Origin: Tomocerus qinae | Taxonomy: Eukaryota > Arthropoda > Collembola > Entomobryomorpha > Tomoceridae | Reading direction: 5' to 3' | Length of the DNA: 64,000 nucleotides | Assembly: GCA_020055645.1 (NCBI GenBank) | Contig: CM034546.1 | Span: forward strand, 134,313,875-134,377,874 | Part shown: positions 43,081 to 54,399 of the stretch, in pieces | Layout: each line of letters opens with the position of its first letter | Numbering within the stretch: position 1 is the stretch's first letter | Position numbers and translations under genes: made by a program | The notes under the pieces: generated by a model | Databases searched by the model: none | What the model was told of the DNA's origin: nothing | What the model saw: only the letters and a program-made list of their open reading frames with translations

Positions 43081-43613
43081 TCTTGTCTTCAGTTGTCAGT
43101 CTTCAACATCAAGATGTGAACTGCTGTCACATAAAAACTATAAATCTAAATCAATATCGTTGTCAATCAAACAGCTGGTAATGTGGAAATCTAACTAGAC
43201 AATGGAACTGGAATTATTCAAAAAGCAAAAATGACGGAAATCTGAAAATTCGCTTTCAGTTGCCTGTGGGTAATAAAACTTTGAACTTCGCAAATCAACA
43301 AGTGGTTGGTTCCAATTTTCCAACATGTGATCAGTTGCACAGTGCCCCGGTCTTCTGGTCCTATAAAGCTAGTGAGTAATTGTTGAGACTGTTGGGCTCG
43401 GCTGGGGAGGTAGAAGGTAGAATCTATTTCACTAGGAATATCTCTACGAAATTGCTGGATCTTTTCCGACTCTTTTTTTAAAAGTTTTATCGTATATCGT
43501 ATTCATAATTTAATATGACGAAATGAAAAAATGCCATTTTAAAATATATTATAGTTTTGTTGGTGAAAGTATGGTGAAAGTAAGATGAAAGTAAGTAGTC
43601 AAAATTGATGAAT
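43081..43613. other. Intergenic region between CENP-C-like and receptor-like genes
   Basis: 5' flank of the CENP-C-like gene and 3' flank of the receptor-like gene. No recognisable element. Confidence 0.5.
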
Positions 43614-45842
43614 TTAAAATTTTATAAACTTAGGAATTAATATTTCTATTAAAAATGTAATAAATGCAACTGTAGTAAAGATGTTATAAATTATAAATAA
43701 GAAGATGATATTTGACCCAGCTATTGTGGATTTCACAAGTTGACCACTTAATTCATTTTCTCGTACTAGCATTCGAATATTTGATAGCGCAAAAAAATTA
43801 GCCCATTTTTCGAATAGCCAATAAATTCCAGAACTCATGAGACGTTGCATCCTTGAATTTAACAACGGAGCACTAAGAAGATATTGAATGTTCATTAACA
43901 CTAAACATTGCCTATTGCCAAACAATTCATCCCGACTCTGAATATATTTTTGTGTATTGAAGCTAATGTCGCCAAACAACTTGAATCTTGTGCTATAATC
44001 CACATAAACTCTCCTTTCGCAATTTTCCAAGAACTTTAAAACTTTGAGAAGTTTTTCCGATCGAGGATACCTTAATGCAAGACTTGCAATTAAGAAGGTA
44101 TTGGGCAATTTCAAATAGTCCGTATTTCGTGTGAATTTATTCGGAGTTTTGACAATTTTCTTATAGATACTGTAACTCCAATCCTTGGTATCCTTTCCTT
44201 TAATGCCAAATTGCTTGTATACCTTTGATGCTGATTTTATTTCAGCTGATTTGTTCCACGCAAGGCAACCTCCATAATACGTTATATTATTATTTCCATA
44301 AGTAACACGTTTCTCTCTATTCGAACAGTAATTAAATAGATGATTTACATCATTTTTGGAAATTAGAGTGTACCCTTCATTGTTAGCACTTAATTTTAAA
44401 ACGGACATTTCATACTCAAATGTCAGAGTCCCATCCACTATGATGAAATTATCAAGATCTGAGAATAAATTGAATTGACTACGAATTTTTGATGGTGATA
44501 AAATGTCACTGACAACAATCCCTTTGTATGCATTGCTAAGAGTTACTCCAATAAAAACCCACAAACCAAATGTAGCAAATAATAAAAATGTTTTCACCTT
44601 TCCCCCAAGATTTCGAATGTTGATCGATTGCTCTATTATGGCGGCAAAATAAACGAAAGCGTTAAAAACAAAGAACTTCAGAAATAATTTTTTACTAATT
44701 TGTCCGCCAATTAAGTTTTTCAGAGCAGCCAGAAATGCCAAAATAATCCATAAGCCAAAAAGTAGTTGCCAGAAAGTGTCATCAAAAGGTTTAGTGAATA
44801 CATTCCATGACAATCTATTTTGAATCCCTGCACAAGTAACAAAACTGAAACTGTCCCATCCTGTCACGTACATGTAGTAGGACCCTAAAGGTACCTCTAC
44901 AGTAGGCGTTGACCAAATCATAGGATGCACTTGTACTAGATACTCCGAATAATTATAATTTTCCTCCTTTACGAAAATTGGAAATCCTTCCAATAAATAT
45001 GTTTTCACAAAATATTCAAAATCCATAACAAAATTAAGGTTCGACTTGGTAAAAGGATTCATCCATTTAAATTCAAACGGATCTCGCACAACGTAAATAT
45101 TATCAAAACGTACTATCTCTAATTCATTTTTTGTAAATTGAACTCTATATGTTGGTCGAAAATTATGCAGCTTTTTCCCTCTGGAGCTATCAATAAAATT
45201 GATAAAATCTTGAACAATATTAATCGACAGTTGTTGAAATGTTGAGTTTTTTAGAATGAGTACGCTGCTTTTTAAATCTGGTAAAGTCGCCAAGCATTGT
45301 CTACAAGTAAAATACAAAGAATTGAGACTGTCTTCCCAATTGGGAAACTTTCCATATTCAATTGTGAAAAACAAAGCTGGTCTATCCCAATAAAATGATA
45401 TTTTCAAATCGGGAACTATAAAAACACTATATCTTTCCAAGAAAAGGGGAAAGTGATCATAAAAGTATAGAAGCATAGACAAATCCCCGTATGTTGGAGT
45501 AAAATATATTTTGACGGACGGTAGTGTTGATTTTTCTCGAAGAAGTGGCCAATAAAAGATTTTGTATATTGATGCAAACACAATTGGAATATTTTGGTAT
45601 TTTTCCCAGTCTAGAACAGGCATGTACATATTGTAAAATATCGAAATTGAACAGTTTGAAAATGCTTGTATTACGGTATCTAAACCATTTATTCTTATTG
45701 CTGGAAGTCTCCAATCACTTAGGTAGACTAAACTTTCATCCCAAGATATAACTGGCTTTAGAATAGTTGAAATTATCAGTATAGAATATACTCTGTCTGA
45801 AATCGACTTTTGAGTTGTCGATTTTGATTTCAATAAATACAT
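43614..45842 (-). CDS. Divergent ionotropic receptor-like protein, single exon
   Basis: A 742-residue intact frame. The N-terminal hydrophobic stretch (YSILIISTILKPVIS) can act as a signal peptide, followed by about 330 residues of extracellular domain. Membrane block: segment 1 FWQLLFGLWIILAFLAAL (about 356-375), pore-loop-like FVYFAAIIEQSINI, segment 3 FLLFATFGLWVFIGVTLSNAY followed by SDILSP, which corresponds to the SYTANLAAFLT region of glutamate receptors in degenerate form, and a final segment IIFLFIIYNIFTTVAFITF near the C-terminus (about 705-735). The order M1-pore-M3-S2-M4 is that of ionotropic receptors. No classical glutamate-binding residues are evident, as is usual in divergent arthropod IRs. 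Intronless, like the related gene at 28070-29865. The likely role is chemosensation at the dendritic membrane; the ligand is unknown. Confidence 0.78.
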   Translation of the reverse strand: MYLLKSKSTTQKSISDRVYSILIISTILKPVISWDESLVYLSDWRLPAIRINGLDTVIQAFSNCSISIFYNMYMPVLDWEKYQNIPIVFASIYKIFYWPLLREKSTLPSVKIYFTPTYGDLSMLLYFYDHFPLFLERYSVFIVPDLKISFYWDRPALFFTIEYGKFPNWEDSLNSLYFTCRQCLATLPDLKSSVLILKNSTFQQLSINIVQDFINFIDSSRGKKLHNFRPTYRVQFTKNELEIVRFDNIYVVRDPFEFKWMNPFTKSNLNFVMDFEYFVKTYLLEGFPIFVKEENYNYSEYLVQVHPMIWSTPTVEVPLGSYYMYVTGWDSFSFVTCAGIQNRLSWNVFTKPFDDTFWQLLFGLWIILAFLAALKNLIGGQISKKLFLKFFVFNAFVYFAAIIEQSINIRNLGGKVKTFLLFATFGLWVFIGVTLSNAYKGIVVSDILSPSKIRSQFNLFSDLDNFIIVDGTLTFEYEMSVLKLSANNEGYTLISKNDVNHLFNYCSNREKRVTYGNNNITYYGGCLAWNKSAEIKSASKVYKQFGIKGKDTKDWSYSIYKKIVKTPNKFTRNTDYLKLPNTFLIASLALRYPRSEKLLKVLKFLENCERRVYVDYSTRFKLFGDISFNTQKYIQSRDELFGNRQCLVLMNIQYLLSAPLLNSRMQRLMSSGIYWLFEKWANFFALSNIRMLVRENELSGQLVKSTIAGSNIIFLFIIYNIFTTVAFITFLIEILIPKFIKF

Positions 45843-47068
45843 TTCTATTACAGTCTATATCAAATCTAAAATGCTATAATAATAGTTATCAATTAAAATT
45901 TATCTTAACACTTGACAGGAATTCTCCAAAATATTACGAGTGATAAATGAATAGGCTTGCAGTTTTAATCATGTATAATACAATGAAATACTTAAAAAAT
46001 ATTGGAAACATTTAAACGTTTATGAGCAATTTCAACGAAGAAAACAATTGATCGTAAGGTTTGAGATTTTGACCTGTTTTTCATGTTTCTCCAAAAAAGT
46101 AAAGCACAGAAAACTATTTATTGTGTCATTTGGAATAAAGACTACAATGAGTTTCTTTTTCTTCTCGCTCCTTCAAAGTATCCATTTTCAAAGTTATTTT
46201 TATTGCTCATTTAATACTATACTTGAAGGGTTCATACTTTACATATTTATTGTGCACATTTTTATGCAACTGTTAACCACTCAAATATAATAGCGTCAAT
46301 TGTAAGTATCCACTACAGATAGAATTAGAATAGAGACTGTCTTACTTGTTTGTACTTACAGAACTTGTGGGCATTTCATTTGTCATTGTCACCGAGACAT
46401 TAAATATTGGATGGTACTTAAGTAGTAGACATGTCGAGAACATATTTTAACACACAATAATACAATCTATTATGCCTTGAGTACAAAAAATCTAGATCTA
46501 TTTGTATTAACAATACTGTTTAAATCTTTATTTCTATATTTGTGTAAACACTTAAATGTCTTACACTTGTTATGCATAACTGAACATTACGCTGCACAAA
46601 TGGAATAAATATGCTCGTTTTATCAGAAGCATATCCCTCGATCTCCAAAAGTAATTTTCAATAACAAGATTTGTTAAAATTTTAATTTTATGACAAGTAT
46701 ATGAATGAAATAAATACAATAATAATAATAATATAATAACTATAACATGAATATGATTATAATTTATAACCTAGCTTTCTCCATGTAAATAAATCAGAGT
46801 TTTTTAGGTTTAAACTTTGATAATAATGTAAAAGCATAACATGGTGAAACTTAAATAGGCGGTTGTTACCTTACCACGTAGAACGTCATTTTTTATACAT
46901 ACCCAAACAGATTACACTATTTTGTAGTAGAAATAGCTGTGTCAACATTGTCTGCATATTGTATTTGTTGCGTTATAAAACTGACAGTTTGTAGGCTAAA
47001 GTTAATAAATCCTGACAGTTTGTAGGCTAAAGTTAATAAATCCTGACAGATTGATTTGTTAAAACTTT
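45843..47068. other. Intergenic DNA with a 31-bp tandem duplication
   Basis: AT-rich DNA. At 46981-47053 a 31-bp unit (CTGACAGTTTGTAGGCTAAA...) is present in two perfect copies plus a partial third, just beyond the 3' end of the Asn-rich gene. A plus-strand open frame at 46048-46290 is hydrophobic but has no support as a gene. Confidence 0.55.
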
Positions 47069-50054
47069 TTACAATACAACTGCGTCCAGTTCTTTATTTT
47101 GGCTATTGGTGTTACTGTCAGTATTTTTATTACTGAAATCTGACAAATTGGGTTGGGCTTTATCGGACTCAGTGTTGATGTCTTTTAATGCTTTGTTATC
47201 AGGTTCTTTGCTTTCACCGTTAGGATTTCCAAACATATTATCTACAGTATTACTGAATCCAGTATTACCGCCGTTGTTTGTACCCATGAAATTCCCGTTG
47301 GATTTTGTATTTTCTTTTTTAGGGGGCTCTGTGCTGAAGACAGTGGGCGTTGTATCCCGTTCTTTGTGTTCTCCTTCGGAATCACTTTTGCTATTTTTAA
47401 TTTCGTGCCCAAACATATCAGATTTTTGGGGATTATTGAAAGGATTCCAAATTTTGTCATGTCCATTGCCTTCCCCATTGGAAATGCTGTTAGAATTTTT
47501 AATTTCGTGTCCAAACATGTCATATTCCTGTTTAAAATTGCTGGATCCGCTGCTTTCTTTTTTATGTTCATTGTTTTCACTGTTGGAGTTTTTAATTTCG
47601 CTTCCGGTTCTATCATTTATCGGGGGAAAATTGTTAAATGCGTCCAATGCTTTTTGTTGTTCATTGTTTCCGTTATTTTTTATTTCGTTTCCGAACATAT
47701 ATTTCTGGGGAGAATTGTTGAAAGGATTCCAAAATTTTATCTTTTCACTATTTTCACCGTTAGAATTGTATCGGGAATTTTTTATTTCGTTTCCGAACAT
47801 ATCGTATTTCGAGTGAAAGCCAAATTGACTACCCCCTTTACTACGATCACTGTTTTCACTATTGGAATTTTTTGCGCCGCTTCCGGCCATATTATTAGGA
47901 GGAAAATTGTTGAATGCATTCCATGCTTTGTGTTGTTCATTATTTTCACCATAGGAATTTTTAACATTGCTTCCGGCCATATTATCATTATTCGGGGGAA
48001 AATTATTGAATGCATTCCATGCATTGTGATGTTCATTGTTTTCACCATTAGAATTTTTAATGTCACTTCCGACCATATTATTATTATTATTCGGGGGAAA
48101 ATTATTGAATGCATTCCATGTTTTGTGTTGTTCATTGTTTTCACCATTAGAATTTTTAATATTGCTTCCGGCCATATTATTATCATTATTCGGGGGGAAA
48201 TTATTGAATACATTCCATGCTTTATGTCGTTCATTGTTTTCACTATTGGAATAGCTATTTGAATTTTTCATTTCGTTCCTTCGAGTCTCATATTGAGATT
48301 GTATATTGTTGAAATCCTTTGTATCAGTATTTTCTTTGTTTTCAATATTGAAATTTCCATTAAAGTTTGTATTTTTAATTTCGAGAGGTGTGTTTTTAGG
48401 TAACTCAGTATTGAAGTCATTTACTACTTTAGCATTTACTTTGTTTTCGCTATTGGAATTGTCACCAGAATTTTTATTTTTGTTTTCACTATTGGAATTG
48501 TCACCAGAATTTTTATTTTTGTTTTCGCTATTGGAATTGTCACCAGAATTTTTATTTTTGTTTTCGCTATTGGAATTGTCACCAGAATTTTCATTTTTGT
48601 TTTCGCTATTGGAATTGTCACCAGAATTTTTATTTTCCTCTCTGAACATGTTGTTTTTATTGGAGTGGTTTAATTCTTTATTTTGGCTTTCATTTCTGTC
48701 ATCGGGATTTCTGTTGCGATTATTATTTCCGAACACATTAGTTTCAGGGGACTCGGTTCTGATTTCGTTTAAACCTTTATCAACTGTCATTTCAGCGTTG
48801 AAATTAAGATTTTCATTTCGGAATACATTAGTTGTCGGAGGTCCAGTGTTAATATCACCCAATCTTTTATTTTCATAGTTGGAATTGCCAATGAGATTTT
48901 TATTTTCGTTTCCAAACAAAATATCTTTAGGAGGCCAATTGTTGTACGCATCCCATGCTTTATTTTGTTTGCTGTTTTCGCTGTTTGAATTATCCCAGGC
49001 ATTAGTACTACTAAACATGCCTATAATAAATGTATTAGAAATTACTAAAATTATTTAATACTTGTTTCAATGTTATTACTATTTATTATTAACGAATAGG
49101 TTTTTATTATTGGAATTCTCACCATAATTATTATTTGGATTGCCAAAAATGTCATGAAAGAATTTAGAGGGCCAATTAAAGATGTCGTTAATGATTTTGT
49201 GAAATCCATTGCTGCCTTCATTTTGATTCATTCCATTATAAACATTGCCTTGTGAATTCCCATTATTATTAAGTCCCAAGCCGTTTCGGACAGATTCATC
49301 ATTAGGCCAATTATTGTAATCATTCAGAACTCGTTTATATTCGCTATTATTGTACCAATCTTCGTAGCTAACGGGAACATTAGGCTTTTTCTGAGGTTTG
49401 CCAAACGGTCTTCTAGTGGTAAAACTCTCTGTGTCTAACATTTCGATGTATTTGTCTTCTAGGGACTCTTCTGATTGTAATTCATTACTTCGATCATTTT
49501 CGTACCTATTTCTTGGTCGCCATCCTTTCTTACGATAACTTTTAGGATATTTTGATTTGTATTTGCTCGTTCGATGATGTCCGTGATGTTTCCGAATTTT
49601 GTTTCGTTCCTCAGATGAGGAACTATCCTCATGCCTGGACTTAAAGTAAGCTTTAGGTATGTAATAGTGCATTTGGTTACCATAATCGAATAACTCAACA
49701 CTGTGGGCTCTGTCATCATATATTACCAATCTTTTAAGATCTGCAATTATTAATTACATACAATTGATTTTTATAATGTCTCCAGTAGCTGTTATATTAT
49801 ATTGAAAAATGTAGTGAATATATTAGTAATAAAAATAAGTCATTTCACCGAAATGAGGTCGGAGAGAAAGATGTTGAGGTTTTTCTATTTTGTATGTTTT
49901 CCCATAAACCAGTTGTAGAATGTCTATAAAAAATTAAAATAAGTTAACCCATAAATTTTACTGTGCTATGTTGTATTTGTAATAATTGTGACCAATACTG
50001 ACCAAAATTGCACCAGATTACGATCCCACAGATTGTTAGCGACAAGAAATGCAT
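47069..50054 (-). CDS. Secreted Asn-rich repeat protein, 4 exons
   Basis: Exons (minus): 50003-50054, 49849-49923, 49123-49740, 47069-49020; 2697 nt, 898 aa, all splice phases 1 and consistent. Exon 1 encodes a hydrophobic signal (MHFLSLTICGIVIW). The N-terminal region is ordered (GKTYKIEKPQ, VELFDYGNQMHYYIPKAY), followed by a basic His/Lys/Arg segment (KIRKHHGHHRTSKYKSKYPK). The rest is Asn/Ser/Lys/Glu-rich. Five tandem copies of a 13-residue unit around NSGDNSNSENKN (39 bp each) lie at about 48446-48640. At least four copies of a unit of about 30 residues, containing HKAWNAFNNFPPNN then MAGSNIKNSN, lie at about 47870-48260. A recurring NNWPP...FGNE motif crosses the exon 3/4 junction, which supports the join. 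No known domain is recognised. An extracellular matrix, cuticle or secretion role is only a guess. Confidence 0.75.
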
Positions 50055-51144
50055 TATGATTTATGGATGAACCTATATATAGAATGCAGGAAGAAGGTTG
50101 TATCAAGGTAATATAAATAGTATTATTAAACTGTCGAAAAATCCACTTAGGAATATAATATGTTTATAATATTTGCATGAGTTGTCTAATGTAGGTCAGT
50201 TACCTCTTTCAATAGGTCTAGAACATTTAGGTTTCCTGTTTTTAGTTTATGTTACCAATCAAAACAATGAATGGATTTAAAAAGCAATTACTTAATACAA
50301 TGTGAATCTAACCTTGCATCGACACTTAAATCTAATTGTTTCAATACCATTCATTGATTTGTATAAGATACCATTAAGGCAAATAAATGTTAAGTATCTG
50401 CAACTCCAAGTATTCTCTACTATATCGGTTGAATATCTACATAAATATAGATTAAATATTGACAGTAGACAAATAAAAGTGTCTGATCTGTCAATCAGCA
50501 AAATGCATACAAGTTTCAGTGTCAACTGTCCACGATAAGAATATTTTTTAAAGTTTACATCGACCACATTATAATTTGAATTTGATAACATTTTGATGCT
50601 GGACTTAAAACCAACGGAAATGCTGATGGCAGTCATGTAAATTAGAAATTAGTGAAATCACTTACATAGAAGAGCTGATAGTGATAAAGCTTAAATGGTG
50701 AGATTCATTATAATGTGATTCAGAGATTTCAACGTTTTTGGATAACTCAAAATTACCATTAACGTAAATAATTCAAGCTACATAATTTATCTAAGAGATG
50801 TGCAAAAGTAACTGGGCCATAGGGCTTATGTGTAGCAGTGTCCAAAAATACAATAAAATACAATCCAAGGAGTGTTAGCATTGCCATGGTTCCTGGCTCC
50901 CCGAACCAAAGTTATATTGGTTAATGGTTACCGACACTGTATAATGTCCTATGGCCCAGTTACTTTTGCACATCTCTGTATAAGTAGAAAGATAAACTTT
51001 TTTAACTGCATCATGCATACCTACCTATAGCTTATTTATTGCAATACATACACCAAATATATCAGTAGTCTTTATTCTACATATTATTTAAACTTAGCAC
51101 TTGCAAAACCATTAAGGTGCATTTTTAATTAGCTAATTGTCGAA
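50055..51144. other. Intergenic DNA around a mariner-like MITE
   Basis: Upstream region of the Asn-rich gene. Apart from the MITE at 50794-50978 nothing is recognised. Opposed open frames at 50292-50636 lack support. Confidence 0.5.
50794..50978. mobile_element. Mariner-like MITE with TA duplication
   Basis: A 185-bp element with near-perfect inverted ends of about 29 bp containing AGAGATGTGCAAAAGTAAC, with TA on both sides (50792-50793 and 50979-50980). No coding capacity. Confidence 0.82.
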
Positions 51145-54100
51145 ATGGATAATTTTCAGACAACAATTGATCAGGTTTTATCATACCTCTACGAAAATCT
51201 GTGTAATTTTAAAAAAGTGATTTTATATCTTACTCAAGAGGAAATTATGGGCCGTCGTGAAAGTGAAATGGTGCTAAATTAATTCACATCACTACTATTA
51301 GATAAACGGCAAAAGTCAGTCACGTGACAATTCCGTTTGTATGTTTGTACTTCCGTGTGTTGATTTGCCGTAATTCTAAAACGCAGCCAAGCACATAATA
51401 ACGTACATAACGAGGCAAATTCCAACACGTCCAAAGCCGAACAATTTGGTGGCACTACACAATTATGCACTGCGCGGTCTATAGTGCCCTACGACTTACA
51501 AGGCACAAAAAATTTTATAACAGGAACAATGCATGCATTCTGTATAAAAAATTTTCCAGCTTTCAGTGCGTTCAAGGTTTCTATTACTTCATGTGCGGGA
51601 AAATCCAATTTGGCCATTTGCAATGATGTTTTGAATTTTGAATTGGTTTAATAAAAGTTAGATTCCCAAAAAGGTGAGTCAGTTTTGGATTCTGTAAAGC
51701 AAATTTTGCACAGTTTAAGGCAGTGGTGCAGATTTCAAAAAACTGTTTTGCCACAAATAGGGACGCTGCTAGGTAACCAGCAAAAATTATCATAGAGGGT
51801 GAATGGGAATCGCGAAAATTCGTACTTTTTTTGGGAAAGTCCTAAAGGATCTGAGATTACTGGTCCTACATCCATGTAGTATATGTATAAAAGATTCTTC
51901 AAAACGTTTTCTAGAGGTTATACTTTGAAAACTTCACAATTTTGTCTCTGGCTTGAAGATATCATCGTTTGAAACTTAAAATTGATACATATTTCTGTAA
52001 TTGCATTTTGTGATCCGTGTATCTTTCAAACAAAGATAAAATTGCGAAATTTTTAAAATATAACCTCTAGAATAAGTTCCGATGAATCTTTATTTAATTT
52101 ACTTTGTTGGATCAGTAATCTCGGATCCTTTAGCACTTTCCCAAAAAAAGTTAATGAGGAATATGATAGTGAAGAGATCATTTATGTTTGTATGCACCAG
52201 GACTTTAAGCTCCCCGTACCTCAGATTTGGAAATCTCTGATGATCATCAAAATACATGTAAAAATTGCTTTACAACTCTCGGCATTCTGTCTAAAGTTCT
52301 TAACCAATTTTCTTGTGTGGTACATTTTTGAAATCCTGATTATAATGTCGACCATTACAATGAATAAAATATACGATATACATTAATGGTATAATAGTAT
52401 GCTCAATGAGTTACTCCTATAGTCAAAACATATTTTAAAATTTCATCTTACTACTACCTAGGGTCAATAGGCATCGAAAACATTTTAATTTCCAGTGTAA
52501 CAGGCCCCGCTCACTGGCTAATTTCCACACTTTAGCTCCGCCAATTAGCCACGCCCCCGAAAGGATCGTGACATTCTATTGGCTGAGATCACGTAAGCTC
52601 CTCCTACTTTGGGGGCGGGGCGAGGGCCGATTTCCTCAGCAACCAAGCAGGTTGCAAGAGATTTTCGGTGCCTGAGTCAATATATTTGTATTAAAATAGC
52701 ATACTGGCGATCGGTAACATACTCTGGCCAGTGGCCCCCCACTAAGGTCACATTTTTAACCTGGGGTATAAGGTAACGTTACTTTGAGAGGGGCGCTGCA
52801 CCCCCTCCCCCACTGGACACGTCCAAGCACGCACTCACGTTCAAATTTTACTCTTTTTCGAGTACAGGGGTAGAGAACAAAACCTACAGCAAGCCGTAAC
52901 AGAAGCTCGCCTGGGTAAAGGCGACAATGTGCACATTTTTGGTAGAATGATAGTAGAAATAGGATTGATTACCAAGCACGTATCCAGTAGGGGGTGGAGG
53001 GGGGGCGTGGCCCCCTCTTAATCTGAGAAAAAGGGATTTTTCCAAAAATGGCCAAAAATTGAAAAAAATTTTCCCGCGAATATGTCTTATTTTATTATTT
53101 TTAACATCATTTTTGGTTGCGCCCCCCCTGACCAAATTTCTAGGTACGTATCTGTTGATTACTAAAGTCTACAGTAATTCAAATTAGATCAATATTGATC
53201 ATAATTGACTATCAAAATCCAAAAGTTTTAAAATAATGTAAATTTGACTATCAAAATAAATCTTAAATTTGGTAGGAGCGGAGCAAAAAATTTCCCGCAA
53301 ACAATTTATAGGAAACGCATTTCAGCTTTTTAGTACTCATTTTCTACTTTGACTATCAAAATGAAACAAAGTGAGCGCGCGGTATCTTAGCAACAAATGG
53401 ACCGATTTGTCCCAAAATCAATAGGGATCGTCAATGGACCATATAGGCATGGTTTTTGCCAAGTTTGATCAATGTTTGTCTTTGCATTCGAAATCTATCG
53501 TGGGAACAGAAGAACGGACAGACTGTGCGGTTCTATAAGCTCGCTTCCTCAAGCTTGAAGAAGCAAGTTTCATAAAGCATGAAAAGGTCAATTGGAATTA
53601 ACATAAAAATCTATGTATCTGAAATACATTCTACCCATTGTACAATATTGCCCCGGAATACACAATAGCTTTATTTATAACAGGACTTGGGTCCTGTGAC
53701 CGGTACATTATATTAGTGATGAACCCAATTGAATGCCGGTGTAATTGGCCTACTAGAAACCATAATTCTTACAAAATTGTTTGTAGATGCACTAGCCCCT
53801 TGTACTACACTACAGGACTTGGGTCCTGTGACCGCCTAGTATATTATAAACTTTAAATACTATTATATTGAAAAAAGATTAATTATAATTAGTAAATTAA
53901 TTTAGTCAAATTAAATAAAAATATAATGTTTTTATGTGGTCATTTTTGTAGCCTTTACAGACTTAGATTTTTCAAAAAATTCAAGACATTCTAAAATTTT
54001 CGATATTTTAACCCTTTTTCTGATTTAAATGCAGATTCTTCAATCAACTGGAGATCAGCACCTTGAACTTTTTCTAAAAATTGCAAGCATCACCGATAAG

Positions 54101-54178
54101 CAAAAGCAAAATGCCTTTTTGAAAATTTTGGAACAAACAGGAAATGAGCATTTGGTTCGAAAGATCAGAAATCACTAA
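51145..54178 (+). CDS. Possible CARD-like death-fold protein, 2 exons (tentative)
   Basis: Candidate exon 1 is 51145-51270 (MDNFQTTIDQVLSYLYENL...EEIMGRRESEM, then GTGCTA). Candidate exon 2 is 54035-54178, preceded by TTTAAATGCAG and ending at TAA. Joined in phase 0 they give 89 aa, the size of one CARD. Exon 2 reads ILQSTGDQHLELFLKIA... and AFLKILEQTGNEHLVRKI. The pattern of a Gly-Asp turn, an AFxxxL helix and a TGNEHLVxxI final helix fits the end of a CARD. Against it: the donor is weak, the 2.8-kb intron is full of transposons, and no effector domain is seen. A further CARD-like phrase (LNLTQSGVITQDEYSE) follows at about 54427-54474, so exons may be missing or the locus may be decayed. Confidence 0.35.
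51283..52964. other. Non-coding stretch with fold-back DNA and a GC-rich island
   Basis: Contains the inverted-repeat element at about 51823-52155 and a GC-rich segment at about 52500-52820. The GC-rich segment has CCAAT/ATTGG motifs and a GGGGGCGGGGC box near 52610, and CCAGTGG / CCACTGG at 52736 and 52808. The latter pair could be ends of another small element, but I found no matching duplication. Confidence 0.45.
51823..52155. mobile_element. Imperfect fold-back element
   Basis: Arms of about 150 bp are inverted copies with around 20 percent mismatch. The outer ends are CTTTTTTTGGGAAAG and the inner parts share TTCTAGAGGTTATA and CACAATTTTGTCT-like sequence. No clean target duplication is visible, so the superfamily is undetermined. 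Confidence 0.65.
52973..53154. mobile_element. hAT-like MITE, family CAAGYACGTATCCAG
   Basis: A 182-bp element beginning CAAGCACGTATCCAG and ending CTAGGTACGTATCTG, with an exact 8-bp duplication TTGATTAC (52965-52972 and 53155-53162). Its relative at 11381-11571 shares the ends and the G/C homopolymer blocks. Confidence 0.87.
53680..53839 (+). mobile_element. Helitron-type 3' end with a duplicated hairpin
   Basis: A perfect 7-bp-stem hairpin ACAGGACTTGGGTCCTGT occurs twice in direct orientation (53680-53697 and 53812-53829), each followed by GACCG. After the second come CTAG (53836-53839) and T, the terminal structure of Helitrons. The minus-strand end at 209-236 has the same layout. Upstream DNA (53370-53580), with TCGTGGGAACAGAAGAACGG, is probably part of the element, but its 5' end was not found. 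Confidence 0.5.
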
Positions 54179-54236
54179 CGATGAAAAGGAATCTAAAATC
54201 AGAAAAGTGACCCAGAGAAATCTTGTCTACCTTAAG

Positions 54237-54395
54237 CCTAAACTATACTTCCCGTTTCATCGTTAAGTTCACGTTTGATGACGTCAAAATGACGTCACTA
54301 CAGTAATTTAAAAAAAATTTGAAATGTGATATGACGTCATTTTGACGTCACCAAACGTGAACTTAACGATGAAACGGGAACTATAGTTTAGGCTT
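54237..54395. mobile_element. Small inverted-repeat element carrying four TGACGTCA sites
   Basis: The arms (about 54237-54300 and 54332-54395) are almost perfect inverted copies beginning AGCCTAAACTATA, with CCCGTTTCATCGTTAAG and ACGTTT inside. TA borders both sides, suggesting mariner-like mobility. Each arm contains two perfect TGACGTCA palindromes (54279-54286, 54290-54297, 54332-54339, 54343-54350), the consensus for CREB/ATF bZIP factors. No coding capacity. Confidence 0.75.
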
Positions 54396-54399
54396 TACT

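Noticed and set aside
46048..46290. 80-codon hydrophobic plus-strand frame
   Set aside because: Phe/Ile-rich translation of AT-rich DNA; no homologous feature or start context.
47106..48878. Plus-strand hydrophobic frames resembling membrane proteins
   Set aside because: They are antisense of the Asn-rich repeat exon (AAT codons read as ATT on the other strand); no splice or start support.
50292..50636. Opposed open frames, one vaguely leucine-rich
   Set aside because: Both strands are open over the same interval with no signal peptide or recognisable motif; likely chance.
52500..52820. GC-rich segment as a promoter or CpG island
   Set aside because: It contains CCAAT and GC-box-like motifs but no adjacent gene start; it may be another decayed element.
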